From CAIPVR01 sp049316905 (GTDB taxonomy: Bacteria > Actinomycetota > Acidimicrobiia > Acidimicrobiales > Microtrichaceae), in NCBI GenBank assembly GCA_049316905.1, contig JBMOJH010000007.1:1-61572 (forward strand): 61,572 bases of DNA. Direction: 5' to 3'. This document shows, one piece after another, positions 22,640 through 31,398 of this stretch. Every line of letters starts with the position of its first letter. Position 1 is the first letter of the stretch. The notes beneath the pieces were generated by a model that was not told the DNA's origin, ran no database searches, and saw nothing but the letters and a program-made list of their open reading frames with translations. The position numbers and the translations under genes were made by a program.

Positions 22640-23328
22640 TGCCCACCGTCACCCTCCGAGACCGTGCCGGCGCCTCCGTCGGCACCGTCGACCTCGACGA
22701 CGCCGTGTTCGGCATCGAGCCCAACGTCCCGGTCATGCACCAGGTGGTGACCGCCCAGCTCGCCGCCCGGCGCGCCGGCACCCAGTCCACCAAGACCCGT
22801 GCCGAGGTGGCCGGCGGTGGTGCAAAGCCCTTCAAGCAGAAGGGCACGGGTCGGGCCCGGCAGGGCTCCATCCGTGCGCCGCAGTGGCGCGGCGGCGGCG
22901 TGGCCCTCGGCCCGAAGCCCCGCTCCTACGAGCAGCGCACCCCCAAGAAGATGAAGCGGCTCGCGCTGCGCTCCGCCCTGTCCGACCGCGCGGCGGAGGA
23001 CAAGGTCGTGGTGGTCAGCGACTGGGACTTCGGCGCCCCGCGCACCAAGGACGGCCTCGCCGCGCTGAGCGCGCTGGGCGTCGAGGGCCGGGCGCTCGTG
23101 GTGGTCCCCGACGGCCACGAGGTGGCCTGGAAGACCTTCCGCAACATCCCCGGCGTGCACGTGATCACCCCGGGCGAGCTCAACACCTACGACGTGCTCG
23201 TGAGCGACTACGTCCTCTTCAGCCAGGACACGCTGCCCTCCGCCGCCCCGGCGGCCGATACGGATGGCACCACCACCGCCGACGACACCAACGCCAACGC
23301 CGACGACACCGAGGGAGCTGGATCGTGA
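22639..23328 (+). CDS. rplD: 50S ribosomal protein L4
   Basis: L4 lines the peptide exit tunnel and, in some bacteria, represses the S10 operon. The 229-residue product has the extended loop TKTRAEVAGGGAKPFKQKGTG and ends with about 25 residues of acidic Ala/Asp/Thr sequence not needed for the fold. It overlaps rplC by one base (TGATG) and rplW by four (GTGA). Confidence 0.96.
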   Translation: MPTVTLRDRAGASVGTVDLDDAVFGIEPNVPVMHQVVTAQLAARRAGTQSTKTRAEVAGGGAKPFKQKGTGRARQGSIRAPQWRGGGVALGPKPRSYEQRTPKKMKRLALRSALSDRAAEDKVVVVSDWDFGAPRTKDGLAALSALGVEGRALVVVPDGHEVAWKTFRNIPGVHVITPGELNTYDVLVSDYVLFSQDTLPSAAPAADTDGTTTADDTNANADDTEGAGS

Positions 23329-23624
23329 AGGACCCCCGTGACGTCATCCTGCGCCCGGTGGTGAGCGAGAAGTCCTACGGGCTGCTCGACCAGGGCGTCT
23401 ACACCTTCGTCGTGCACCCCGACGCCTCCAAGCCCGAGATCCGCGACGCCGTCGAGGCGATCTGGCCCGGCGTGAAGGTCAGCTCGGTGAACACCCTCAA
23501 CCGCAAGGGCAAGACCCGCCGCAACCGCCGCAACGGCACGCTGGGCAAGCGCTCCGACGCCAAGCGGGCGCTGGTCACCCTCTCGCCCGAGGGCCAGCAG
23601 ATCGACCTGTTCGAGGTGAAGTGA
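23325..23624 (+). CDS. rplW: 50S ribosomal protein L23
   Basis: L23 sits at the exit-tunnel rim and docks trigger factor, SRP and the translocon. The 99-residue product begins at GTG 23325 inside the rplD stop (GTGA). It contains DVILRPVVSEKSYGLLDQG and the loop NTLNRKGKTRRNRRNGTLG. Coupling to rplD explains the lack of a separate ribosome-binding site. Confidence 0.96.
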   Translation: MKDPRDVILRPVVSEKSYGLLDQGVYTFVVHPDASKPEIRDAVEAIWPGVKVSSVNTLNRKGKTRRNRRNGTLGKRSDAKRALVTLSPEGQQIDLFEVK

Positions 23625-23626
23625 CG

Positions 23627-24463
23627 ATGGCCGTCCGCAAGCGCAAGCCCACCAGCCCGGGGCGCCGGTTCCAGACGGTGTCGGACTTCTCCGACATCAC
23701 GCGGACCACGCCCGAGAAGTCGCTGCTCGCCAAGAAGTCGGGCACCGGCGGTCGCAACAACTACGGCCGCAAGACCTCCCGCCACCGCGGCGGCGGTCAC
23801 AAGAAGCAGTACCGCGTCATCGACTTCAAGCGGAACAAGGACGGCGTGCCGGCCAAGGTCGCCTCCATCGAGTACGACCCCAACCGCACGTGCCGCATCG
23901 CGCTGCTCCACTACCTCGACGGCGAGAAGCGCTACATCCTCGCCCCGAAGGACCTGGGCGTGGGCGACATGGTCCAGTCCGGCCAGGGCTCCGAGATCCG
24001 TCCCGGCAACGCCCTGCCGCTGCGCTACATCCCCGTGGGCACCGTGGTGCACAACGTCGAGTTCAAGCCGGGCGCCGGCGGCAAGATGGCCCGCTCGGCC
24101 GGCTCGAGCGTGCAGCTCGTGGCGAAGGAGGGCGACCACGCCACCCTGCGCCTCCCCTCCACCGAGATGCGCCGCGTGCCGATCGACTGCCGCGCCACCG
24201 TCGGCGAGGTGGGCAACTCCGAGCACGACCTCATCAAGGTCGGCAAGGCCGGTCGCAACCGCTGGAAGGGCGTCCGCCCGCAGACCCGCGGCGTGGCCAT
24301 GAACCCGGTCGACCACCCCCACGGTGGCGGCGAGGGCAAGACCTCCGGCGGCCGGCACCCGGTGTCGCCGTGGGGCAAGCCCGAGGGCCGGACCCGCAAC
24401 AAGAACAAGCCGTCCCAGAAGCTGATCGTGCGCCGTCGCCGGACGCGCGGCTCGCGCCGGTGA
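23627..24463 (+). CDS. rplB: 50S ribosomal protein L2
   Basis: L2 is a core 23S rRNA-binding protein needed for subunit joining and peptidyl transfer. The 278-residue product starts MAVRKRKPTSPGRR and has the conserved region MNPVDHPHGGGEG with the essential His. I chose ATG 23627 by homology; GTG 23621 would add two residues. Two bases separate it from the rplW stop. Confidence 0.97.
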   Translation: MAVRKRKPTSPGRRFQTVSDFSDITRTTPEKSLLAKKSGTGGRNNYGRKTSRHRGGGHKKQYRVIDFKRNKDGVPAKVASIEYDPNRTCRIALLHYLDGEKRYILAPKDLGVGDMVQSGQGSEIRPGNALPLRYIPVGTVVHNVEFKPGAGGKMARSAGSSVQLVAKEGDHATLRLPSTEMRRVPIDCRATVGEVGNSEHDLIKVGKAGRNRWKGVRPQTRGVAMNPVDHPHGGGEGKTSGGRHPVSPWGKPEGRTRNKNKPSQKLIVRRRRTRGSRR

Positions 24464-24481
24464 CCTGAGGGAGGACGAGGA

Positions 24482-24766
24482 ATGCCCCGCAGCCTGAAGA
24501 AGGGTCCCTTCGTGGACGACCACCTGTTGAAGAAGGTGGACGACCTCAACGAGAAGGGCCAGAAGAACGTCATCAAGACCTGGTCGCGTCGGTCCACGAT
24601 CATCCCGGAGATGGTCGGCCACACGATCGCGGTGCACGACGGCCGCAAGCACGTTCCGGTGTACGTCACCGAGTCCATGGTCGGGCACAAGCTCGGCGAG
24701 TTCGCTCCCACCCGGACGTTCAAGTTCCACGCCGGGCAGGAGAAGGGCGCGAAGGGCCGCCGCTGA
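24482..24766 (+). CDS. rpsS: 30S ribosomal protein S19
   Basis: S19 lies in the 30S head near the A-site finger. The 94-residue product has MPRSLKKGPFVDDHL and the C-terminal APTRTFKFHAG. ATG 24482 has GAGGGAGGACGAGG upstream, one of the few strong internal ribosome-binding sites of this run. It overlaps rplV by one base. Confidence 0.97.
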   Translation: MPRSLKKGPFVDDHLLKKVDDLNEKGQKNVIKTWSRRSTIIPEMVGHTIAVHDGRKHVPVYVTESMVGHKLGEFAPTRTFKFHAGQEKGAKGRR

Positions 24767-25508
24767 TGACCGGGACCAAGACCAACGAGCGCCCCGGCGT
24801 GCGGGCCCAGCACCGTCACGCCCGGATGTCGGCCACCAAGGCCCGGGTCGTGCTCGACCTGATCCGCAACAAGCCGGTGGGCGAGGCGCGCACCATTCTC
24901 GAGTTCTGCGACCGGGCGGCCGCCGAGCCGATCGCCAAGGTGCTCGACTCCGCCGTCGCCAACGCCGGCAACAACAACGACATCCCGCCGGAGGAGCTCT
25001 TCGTCGCCACCGCCTACGCGGACGAGGGGCCCACGCTCAAGCGGTGGCGGCCCCGTGCCCGCGGCCGCGCCACGCGGATCCGCAAGCGCACCTGCCACAT
25101 CACGATCGTGGTGGGCCGCTTCAGCGTGGAGGAGCTCGACCGGCTGCGTGAGCGCCAGGCGTCCACCGGCCGGGCCCGCCCCGACGCCGCGACCGCCCGG
25201 GCGCGTCGCGTCGCCCGCTCCAAGGCGGCGGCCGCCGAGGCCGAGGCCGAGGAGAACGCCGACGAGACGGCGACCGACGCCGTGGTGGAGGACGCCGAGG
25301 CGCCCGAGACCACTGCGGAGACGGCGGCGGAGGACACCACCGCGGCGGACACGGGTGCCGAGGCGGCCGAGGCCGAGGAGGCCGCCGGCGACGAGGAGGC
25401 CACCGAGGCCACCCTCACCGAGGACGCTGCCACCGACGACGCCGCCGACGAGGACGCTGCCGACGAGGCCCCCCGGGGCCAGTTCGACGCCGAGAAGAAG
25501 GACGACTG

Positions 25509-25509
<1 letters not shown>
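24766..25509 (+). CDS. rplV: 50S ribosomal protein L22 with long acidic tail
   Basis: L22 lines the exit tunnel with its beta-hairpin. Residues 13-125 are a normal L22 (RAQHRHARMSATKARVVLDL; PRARGRATRIRKRTCHI). From about residue 140 to 247 there is an Ala/Glu/Asp/Thr-rich acidic extension, so the protein is about twice the usual 110-120 residues. The tail probably projects from the ribosome surface. It overlaps both neighbours by one base. Confidence 0.96.
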
Positions 25510-26416
<907 letters not shown>

Positions 26417-26417
<1 letters not shown>

Positions 26418-26833
26418 TGTTGATGCCCCGCAAGGTCAAGCACCGCAAGCAGCATCGCGGTCGCCTCACCGGAAACGCCAAGGGCGGCACCACCGTGTCG
26501 CACGGCCAGTACGGCATCCAGGCCCTCGAGCCCGGGTGGATCACCGCCCGCCAGATCGAGGCGGCCCGTATCGCCATGACCCGCCACATCAAGCGCGGTG
26601 GCAAGGTCTGGATCAACATCTTCCCGGACAAGCCGGTCACCCAGAAGCCGGCGGAGACCCGTATGGGTTCCGGCAAGGGCAACCCTGAGCGGTGGGTTGC
26701 CGTCGTCAAGCCCGGCCGCGTGCTGTTCGAGCTCTCCTACCCGGACGAGGAGATCGCCCGGGGCGCCATGAACCGCGCGATCCAGAAGCTCCCGATCAAG
26801 GCCCGCATCGTGCACCGCGAGGAGGGCATCTGA
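26417..26833 (+). CDS. rplP: 50S ribosomal protein L16
   Basis: L16 helps position A-site tRNA on the 50S. The 138-residue product contains MPRKVKHRKQHRGR and the KPAETRMGSGKGNPERWVAV signature. ATG 26417 overlaps the rpsC stop; ATG 26423 would give the more usual MPRK start. It overlaps rpmC by one base. Confidence 0.97.
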
Positions 26834-27057
26834 TGGCCACCGCCACCTTCACCGACCTGGGCGACGCCCAGCTGGTCGAGCGCCTCGCCGAGGAGAAGGA
26901 CCGCCTCTTCAAGCTGCGGTTCCAGCTGGCCACCGGTCAGCTCGACAACTCGGCGCGCATCAAGGAGACCAAGAAGGACATCGCCCGCATCCTGACCGAG
27001 CTGCGGGCCCGCGAGATCGAGGCGGCCGAGGCGGCCGCCGGGAACGAGGCGTCATGA
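26833..27057 (+). CDS. rpmC: 50S ribosomal protein L29
   Basis: L29 is a two-helix protein near the exit tunnel. The 74-residue product has LVERLAEEKDRLFKLRFQLATGQ and the KETKKDIARILTELRARE helix, plus a short Ala/Glu tail. It starts at ATG 26833 within the rplP stop and overlaps rpsQ by four bases (ATGA). Confidence 0.96.
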   Translation: MATATFTDLGDAQLVERLAEEKDRLFKLRFQLATGQLDNSARIKETKKDIARILTELRAREIEAAEAAAGNEAS

Positions 27058-27332
27058 GCGACACCGCCGAGGCGACCTCCGAGCGCAACGCCCGGAAGGT
27101 CCGCGAGGGGATCGTCACCTCCAACAAGATGGACCGCACCGCGGTGGTCACCGTGACCGAGCGCGTGCGGCACCCCAAGTACAACAAGACGCTCCAGCAG
27201 GACAAGAAGCTGTACGTCCACGACGAGGCCAACGACCTCAACGTGGGTGACCGCGTCCGGGTCATGGAGACCCGTCCGCTGTCGAAGCTGAAGCGCTGGC
27301 GGGTCGTCGAGGTCCTGGAGCGTGCCCGATGA
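27054..27332 (+). CDS. rpsQ: 30S ribosomal protein S17
   Basis: S17 is an OB-fold primary 16S rRNA binder. The 92-residue product has GIVTSNKMDRTAVVTVTERVRHPKY and GDRVRVMETRPLSKLKRWRVVE. It is coupled to rpmC and rplN by ATGA overlaps. Confidence 0.97.
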   Translation: MSDTAEATSERNARKVREGIVTSNKMDRTAVVTVTERVRHPKYNKTLQQDKKLYVHDEANDLNVGDRVRVMETRPLSKLKRWRVVEVLERAR

Positions 27333-27697
27333 TCCAGCAGGAGAGCCGCCTCCGGGTGGCCGACAACTCGGGTGCCCGTGAGGTGCTCGTCATCAAGGTG
27401 CTCGGTGGCTCCAAGCGTCGCTACGCCTCGATCGGCGACGTCTTCGTGGCCACCGTCAAGGACGCCCTCCCGGGTGCGGCGGTCAAGAAGGGCGACGTGG
27501 TGAAGTGCGTCGTCGTCCGCGCCAAGAAGGAGAAGCGGCGACCGGACGGCAGCTACATCCGCTTCGACGAGAACGCCGCGGTGCTGATCAACGACCAGCG
27601 CCAGCCGCGTGGCACGCGCATCTTCGGCCCGGTGGGTCGTGAGCTGCGCGACAAGAAGTTCATGCGCATCGTCTCGCTCGCGCCGGAGGTGATCTGA
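27329..27697 (+). CDS. rplN: 50S ribosomal protein L14
   Basis: L14 forms intersubunit bridge contacts and is the docking site of RsfS. The 122-residue product begins MIQQESRLRVADNSGAREVL and has the typical KKGDVVKCVVVRAKK strand. It heads the spc portion of the cluster with no gap from rpsQ (ATGA) and a one-base overlap with rplX. Confidence 0.97.
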   Translation: MIQQESRLRVADNSGAREVLVIKVLGGSKRRYASIGDVFVATVKDALPGAAVKKGDVVKCVVVRAKKEKRRPDGSYIRFDENAAVLINDQRQPRGTRIFGPVGRELRDKKFMRIVSLAPEVI

Positions 27698-28002
27698 TGA
27701 AGATCCGCAAGGGTGACCGGGTCCAGGTGCTCACCGGCAAGGACCGTGGCAAGGAGGGCGAGGTGATCTCCGTCCACCCCAGCACCGGCAAGGTCGTGGT
27801 GGAGGGCGTGAACGTCGCCAAGCGCCACCAGAAGCCGACCCGTGCAATGCAGCAGGGCGGCATCATCGACAAGGCCATGCCGATCGACGCCTCGAACGTG
27901 GCGCTCGTCGACAAGGACGGCCGCGCCACCCGCGTCGGCTACCGCATCGACAACGACGGTTCGAAGTCGCGCATCGGCCGACGCAGCGGAGGTGAGCTGT
28001 GA
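27697..28002 (+). CDS. rplX: 50S ribosomal protein L24
   Basis: L24 is an assembly initiator with a KOW motif: MKIRKGDRVQVLTGKDRGKEG. The 101-residue product has the usual length. It overlaps rplN by one base and rplE by four (GTGA). Confidence 0.97.
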   Translation: MKIRKGDRVQVLTGKDRGKEGEVISVHPSTGKVVVEGVNVAKRHQKPTRAMQQGGIIDKAMPIDASNVALVDKDGRATRVGYRIDNDGSKSRIGRRSGGEL

Positions 28003-28565
28003 CCACCACGACGCTCCCGCGGCTCAAGGCCCGCTACAACGACGAGGTCCGTGCGGCCCTCCAGACGACGCTCGGCCTGGGCAACGTCATGGAGGTCCCC
28101 CGCTTCGAGAAGATCGTCGTCAACGTCGGCGTGGGCAAGGCCGTGGAGAACAAGGGCCTCATCGACAAGGTCGTCGAGGACCTCACCACGATCTGCGGCC
28201 AGAAGCCGGTCGTGACCCGGGCCAAGAAGTCCATCGCCGGCTTCAAGGTCCGTGAGGGCAACCCCATCGGCGTGAAGGTCACCCTCCGGGGCGACAACAT
28301 GTGGGAGTTCTTCGACCGGCTGGTCACGCTGGCGATCCCCCGCATCCGGGACTTCCGGGGCCTGTCGCCCAAGAGCTTCGACGGCCGCGGGAACTACACG
28401 TTCGGCGTGACCGAGCAGCTCATCTTCCCGGAGATCGACTACGACAAGGTCGATGCCGCCCGCGGCATGGACATCACGATCGTGACCACCGCTCGAACCG
28501 ATGCCGAGGGCAGGGCTCTCCTGGACGCCTTCGGTTTCCCGTTCCGACGTGAAGGGCAGCAGTAA
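27999..28565 (+). CDS. rplE: 50S ribosomal protein L5
   Basis: L5 binds 5S rRNA in the central protuberance. The 188-residue product has KIVVNVGVGKAVENK, TGFWPQ-equivalent CGQKPVVTRAKKSIAGFK and the FGVTEQLIFPEIDYDK motif. The start is GTG 27999 in the rplX stop. Its TAA stop overlaps the rpsN start. Confidence 0.97.
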   Translation: MTTTTLPRLKARYNDEVRAALQTTLGLGNVMEVPRFEKIVVNVGVGKAVENKGLIDKVVEDLTTICGQKPVVTRAKKSIAGFKVREGNPIGVKVTLRGDNMWEFFDRLVTLAIPRIRDFRGLSPKSFDGRGNYTFGVTEQLIFPEIDYDKVDAARGMDITIVTTARTDAEGRALLDAFGFPFRREGQQ

Positions 28566-28750
28566 TGGCCACCGAGGCTCTGAAGCAGAAGCAGCAGCGC
28601 AAGCCGAAGTTCAAGGTGCGCGCCTACACCCGCTGCCGGCGGTGTGGCCGCCCGCGGTCGGTGTACCGCAAGTTCGGCCTGTGCCGTGTCTGCCTGAGGG
28701 AGCTCGCCCATGCCGGCGAGATCCCGGGTGTGACCAAGGCGAGCTGGTGA
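28565..28750 (+). CDS. rpsN: 30S ribosomal protein S14 type Z (zinc-binding)
   Basis: S14 is a late-assembling 30S head protein. The 61-residue short form keeps both zinc pairs, CRRC and CRVC, in RCRRCGRPRSVYRKFGLCRVC, so this is the zinc-dependent paralogue type. ATG 28565 overlaps the rplE stop TAA by one base. rpsH follows after 13 bases. Confidence 0.97.
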   Translation: MATEALKQKQQRKPKFKVRAYTRCRRCGRPRSVYRKFGLCRVCLRELAHAGEIPGVTKASW

Positions 28751-28763
28751 GGGGAGGCGCATC

Positions 28764-29168
28764 ATGACAATGACCGATCCCATCGCCGACATGCTCACCC
28801 GTATCCGCAACGCCAATGTGGCGATGCACGACGACGTGCGCATGCCCTCCTCCAAGCTGAAGGAGTCCCTCGCGGTGCTCCTGCAGCGTGAGGGCTACAT
28901 CGGCGGGTTCTCCGTGGAGGACGACCCCGCCGGCCCGGGCCGCGTGCTCAACATCGACATGAAGTACTCGCCCGAGCGCAAGCGGGTCATCTCCGGCCTG
29001 CGCCGGGTGTCCAAGCCGGGCCTGCGGGTGTACCGCAAGCACGACGAGGTCGAACGCGTCCTCGGCGGCCTCGGCATCGCCGTCCTGTCCACGAGCAAGG
29101 GGCTCATGACCGACCGCGAGGCTCGTCGCCAGCGCGTCGGTGGTGAAGTCCTCTGCCACGTCTGGTGA
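28764..29168 (+). CDS. rpsH: 30S ribosomal protein S8
   Basis: S8 binds the 16S central domain and, in E. coli, represses the spc operon. The 134-residue product has MTDPIADMLTRIRNAN and the C-terminal LSTSKGLMTDREARRQRVGGE. ATG 28764 has GAGGGGAGG upstream; ATG 28770 would match homologues more exactly. Confidence 0.97.
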   Translation: MTMTDPIADMLTRIRNANVAMHDDVRMPSSKLKESLAVLLQREGYIGGFSVEDDPAGPGRVLNIDMKYSPERKRVISGLRRVSKPGLRVYRKHDEVERVLGGLGIAVLSTSKGLMTDREARRQRVGGEVLCHVW

Positions 29169-29178
29169 GGCTGCACTG

Positions 29179-29715
29179 ATGTCGCGTATCGGCAAGGCAC
29201 CCATCACCGTCCCGGGCGGCGTCGACGTCGCCATCTCCGGCGGTTCCATCTCAGTGAAGGGCCCCAAGGGCGAGCTGTCCCGCGAACTCCCGGCGCAGAT
29301 CACCGTGCGCCAGGACGAGGGCACGCTCGTCGTGGAGCGGGCCGACGACGAGCGGGAGAGCCGCGCGCTGCACGGCCTCGTCCGTTCGCTGGTCCAGAAC
29401 ATGGTCACCGGCGTGACCGAGGGGTTCCACAAGGACCTCGACATCGTGGGCGTCGGCTACCGGGCCCAGGCCAAGGGCAAGAGCCTCGAGCTGTCGCTCG
29501 GCTTCTCCCACCCCGTGGTGGTCGAGGCCCCCGACGGCATCGAGTTCGTCGTGCCCCAGCCGACCCGCATCGAGGTCCACGGGATCGACAAGCAGCTGGT
29601 CGGCCAGGTGGCCGCGAACATCCGGGCGTGGCGCAAGCCGGAGCCCTACAAGGGCAAGGGCGTCCGCTACGTCGACGAGCACGTGCGCCGCAAGGCCGGC
29701 AAGGCGGGTAAGTGA
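29179..29715 (+). CDS. rplF: 50S ribosomal protein L6
   Basis: L6 supports the sarcin-ricin loop region. The 178-residue product begins MSRIGKAPITVPGGVDV and has the C-terminal EPYKGKGVRYVDEHVRRKAGK signature. ATG 29179 lies ten bases after rpsH with GGTGAGG upstream. It overlaps rplR by one base. Confidence 0.97.
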   Translation: MSRIGKAPITVPGGVDVAISGGSISVKGPKGELSRELPAQITVRQDEGTLVVERADDERESRALHGLVRSLVQNMVTGVTEGFHKDLDIVGVGYRAQAKGKSLELSLGFSHPVVVEAPDGIEFVVPQPTRIEVHGIDKQLVGQVAANIRAWRKPEPYKGKGVRYVDEHVRRKAGKAGK

Positions 29716-30080
29716 TGAGCGACAAGGCCTCGACCAAGCGCAACAGCCGGATCCGCCGCCACGCGCGGGTCCGCAAGCAGGTGGGGGGCACCGCCGAGCG
29801 GCCGCGCCTCGCCGTGTTCCGTTCCAACAAGCACGTGGTGGCCCAGGTCATCGACGACCGTGCCGGCCGCACGCTGGTGGCCGCCAGCACCCTGGAGACC
29901 GATCTCCGTGGTGGGGGCACCTCCAACAAGGAGGCCGCCGCGAAGGTGGGCCGCCTGGTCGCCGAGCGCGCCAAGGCCGCCGGAGTGGATCAGGTGGTGT
30001 TCGACCGTGGCGGGTTCCGCTACCACGGCCGGGTGGCGGCGCTCGCCGATGCCGCCCGTGACGCAGGACTGGAGTTCTGA
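29715..30080 (+). CDS. rplR: 50S ribosomal protein L18
   Basis: L18 binds 5S rRNA with L5. The 121-residue product has RRHARVRKQVGGTAERPRLAVFRSN and the VVFDRGGFRYHGRVAALADAAR C-terminus. I chose ATG 29715; GTG 29712 would add one Met-equivalent. It overlaps both rplF and rpsE by one base. Confidence 0.97.
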   Translation: MSDKASTKRNSRIRRHARVRKQVGGTAERPRLAVFRSNKHVVAQVIDDRAGRTLVAASTLETDLRGGGTSNKEAAAKVGRLVAERAKAAGVDQVVFDRGGFRYHGRVAALADAARDAGLEF

Positions 30081-30643
30081 TGGCGAATGAATCCGACCTG
30101 CAGATGCGTGAGTCGCGGGTCATCAACATCAACCGCGTGGCCAAGGTGGTCAAGGGCGGCCGTCGGTTCTCCTTCACCGCCCTGGTGGTGATCGGCGACG
30201 GCGCCGGCCGCGTCGGCCTGGGCTACGGCAAGGCCAAGGAGGTGCCCCTCGCGATCCAGAAGGGCACCGAGGAGGCCCGCAAGAACCTGTTCTCCGTGCC
30301 GCTCGCGAGCGGCACCATCGTGCACCCCGTGCTCGGCATCTGCGGCGCAGGTCGCGTGCTGCTGAAGCCGGCCGCTCCCGGTACCGGTGTGATCGCCGGC
30401 GGCGCGGCCCGGGCCATCCTCGAGGAGGCCGGCATCCGCGACGTGCTCTGCAAGTCGCTGGGCTCGTCCAACTACATCAACGTGGCCAAGGCCACCGTGC
30501 AGGGCCTGCGCGACCTCCGCCGTCCGGACGAGATCGCGAAGCTCCGCGGCCTTCCCGCCGAGGAGATCATCCCCGCCGGCCTGCTCCGTGCCTACCAGGA
30601 GTCCGAGCGCGGGCCCGCGCCCGAGCCGTTCGAGGTGGCGTGA
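30080..30643 (+). CDS. rpsE: 30S ribosomal protein S5
   Basis: S5 is at the mRNA channel and influences decoding accuracy. The 187-residue product has RVAKVVKGGRRFSFTALVVIGD and PVLGICGAGRVLLKPAAPGTG. It is coupled to rplR and rpmD by one-base overlaps. Confidence 0.97.
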   Translation: MANESDLQMRESRVININRVAKVVKGGRRFSFTALVVIGDGAGRVGLGYGKAKEVPLAIQKGTEEARKNLFSVPLASGTIVHPVLGICGAGRVLLKPAAPGTGVIAGGAARAILEEAGIRDVLCKSLGSSNYINVAKATVQGLRDLRRPDEIAKLRGLPAEEIIPAGLLRAYQESERGPAPEPFEVA

Positions 30644-30825
30644 TGGCGCAGCTGAAGGTCACCCAGGTCCGCTCGAGCATCGGGACCAAGCCGAAGCAGC
30701 GGGGCACCCTCCGCGCCCTCGGCCTGGGCCGGATCGGCAAGACCCACGTGCTCGCCGACACCCCCGATGTCCGCGGGCAGCTCAACAAGGTGCCCCACCT
30801 GGTCCGCGTGGAAGAGGTCGACTGA
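30643..30825 (+). CDS. rpmD: 50S ribosomal protein L30
   Basis: L30 is a small 50S protein. The 60-residue product, MAQLKVTQVRSSIGTKPKQRG..., has the GLGRIGKTHVLADTPDVRGQLNKV core cut here to its key part. It starts at ATG 30643 in the rpsE stop; GTG 30640 is an alternative. Confidence 0.96.
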   Translation: MAQLKVTQVRSSIGTKPKQRGTLRALGLGRIGKTHVLADTPDVRGQLNKVPHLVRVEEVD

Positions 30826-30826
30826 C

Positions 30827-31312
30827 ATGAAGATCCACGATCTGAAGCCCGCCGAGGGCTCCCGCAAGCGGCGCAAGCGCGTCGGGCGCGGCATCGCCGG
30901 CAAGGGCGGCAAGACCGCCGGCCGTGGCACCAAGGGCCAGAAGGCCCGTGACACCATCCCCGTGAGCTTCGAGGGTGGCCAGCTGCCCATGAGCATGCGG
31001 GTCCCGAAGCTGCGCGGCTTCAACAACCCGTTCCGGGTCGAGTACCAGGCGGTCAACCTCGACACCATCGAGGCCTCCGGGCTCGACGAGGTGACCCCGG
31101 AGACGCTGCGATCGAAGGGCCTCGTCTCCAAGGGCGCCCTGGTCAAGGTCCTGGGCCGGGGTGAGCTCACCCGCAAGGTGACCGTGAAGGTGCACGCCTG
31201 CTCGGCCTCTGCCGAGGCGGCCATCACGGGCGCCGGCGGCACGGTCGAGAAGCTGCCGCTGCCGTTCGCGGTGCGCCCGGCCTTCAAGGGCAGCGCCCAC
31301 ACCAACCGCTGA
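30827..31312 (+). CDS. rplO: 50S ribosomal protein L15
   Basis: L15 is a late 50S assembly protein. The 161-residue product has the glycine-rich N-terminus KRVGRGIAGKGGKTAGRG and the RRLPK-like GQLPMSMRVPKLRGFNN segment. It starts one base after rpmD. A hairpin follows, closing the run that began at rplC. Confidence 0.97.
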   Translation: MKIHDLKPAEGSRKRRKRVGRGIAGKGGKTAGRGTKGQKARDTIPVSFEGGQLPMSMRVPKLRGFNNPFRVEYQAVNLDTIEASGLDEVTPETLRSKGLVSKGALVKVLGRGELTRKVTVKVHACSASAEAAITGAGGTVEKLPLPFAVRPAFKGSAHTNR

Positions 31313-31320
31313 GCACCGAC

Positions 31321-31343
31321 GGGCGGTCGATGCCCGACCGCCC
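31321..31343 (+). terminator. Hairpin after rplO
   Basis: A perfect 9-bp stem GGGCGGTCG/CGACCGCCC with a 5-base loop starts eight bases after the rplO stop. A -10-like box follows eight bases later, so terminator and next promoter are closely packed. Confidence 0.6.
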
Positions 31344-31350
31344 GTTGGGC

Positions 31351-31356
31351 TACCGT
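31351..31356 (+). promoter_or_regulatory. Candidate -10 box for secY
   Basis: GGGCTACCGT contains TACCGT, identical to the -10 boxes before rplJ and groES. The -35 region lies within the preceding hairpin and is weak. Confidence 0.35.
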
Positions 31357-31398
31357 CGCCGCTGACCGGCCCGGCCCGGCCCCCACCAGGAGCACCCG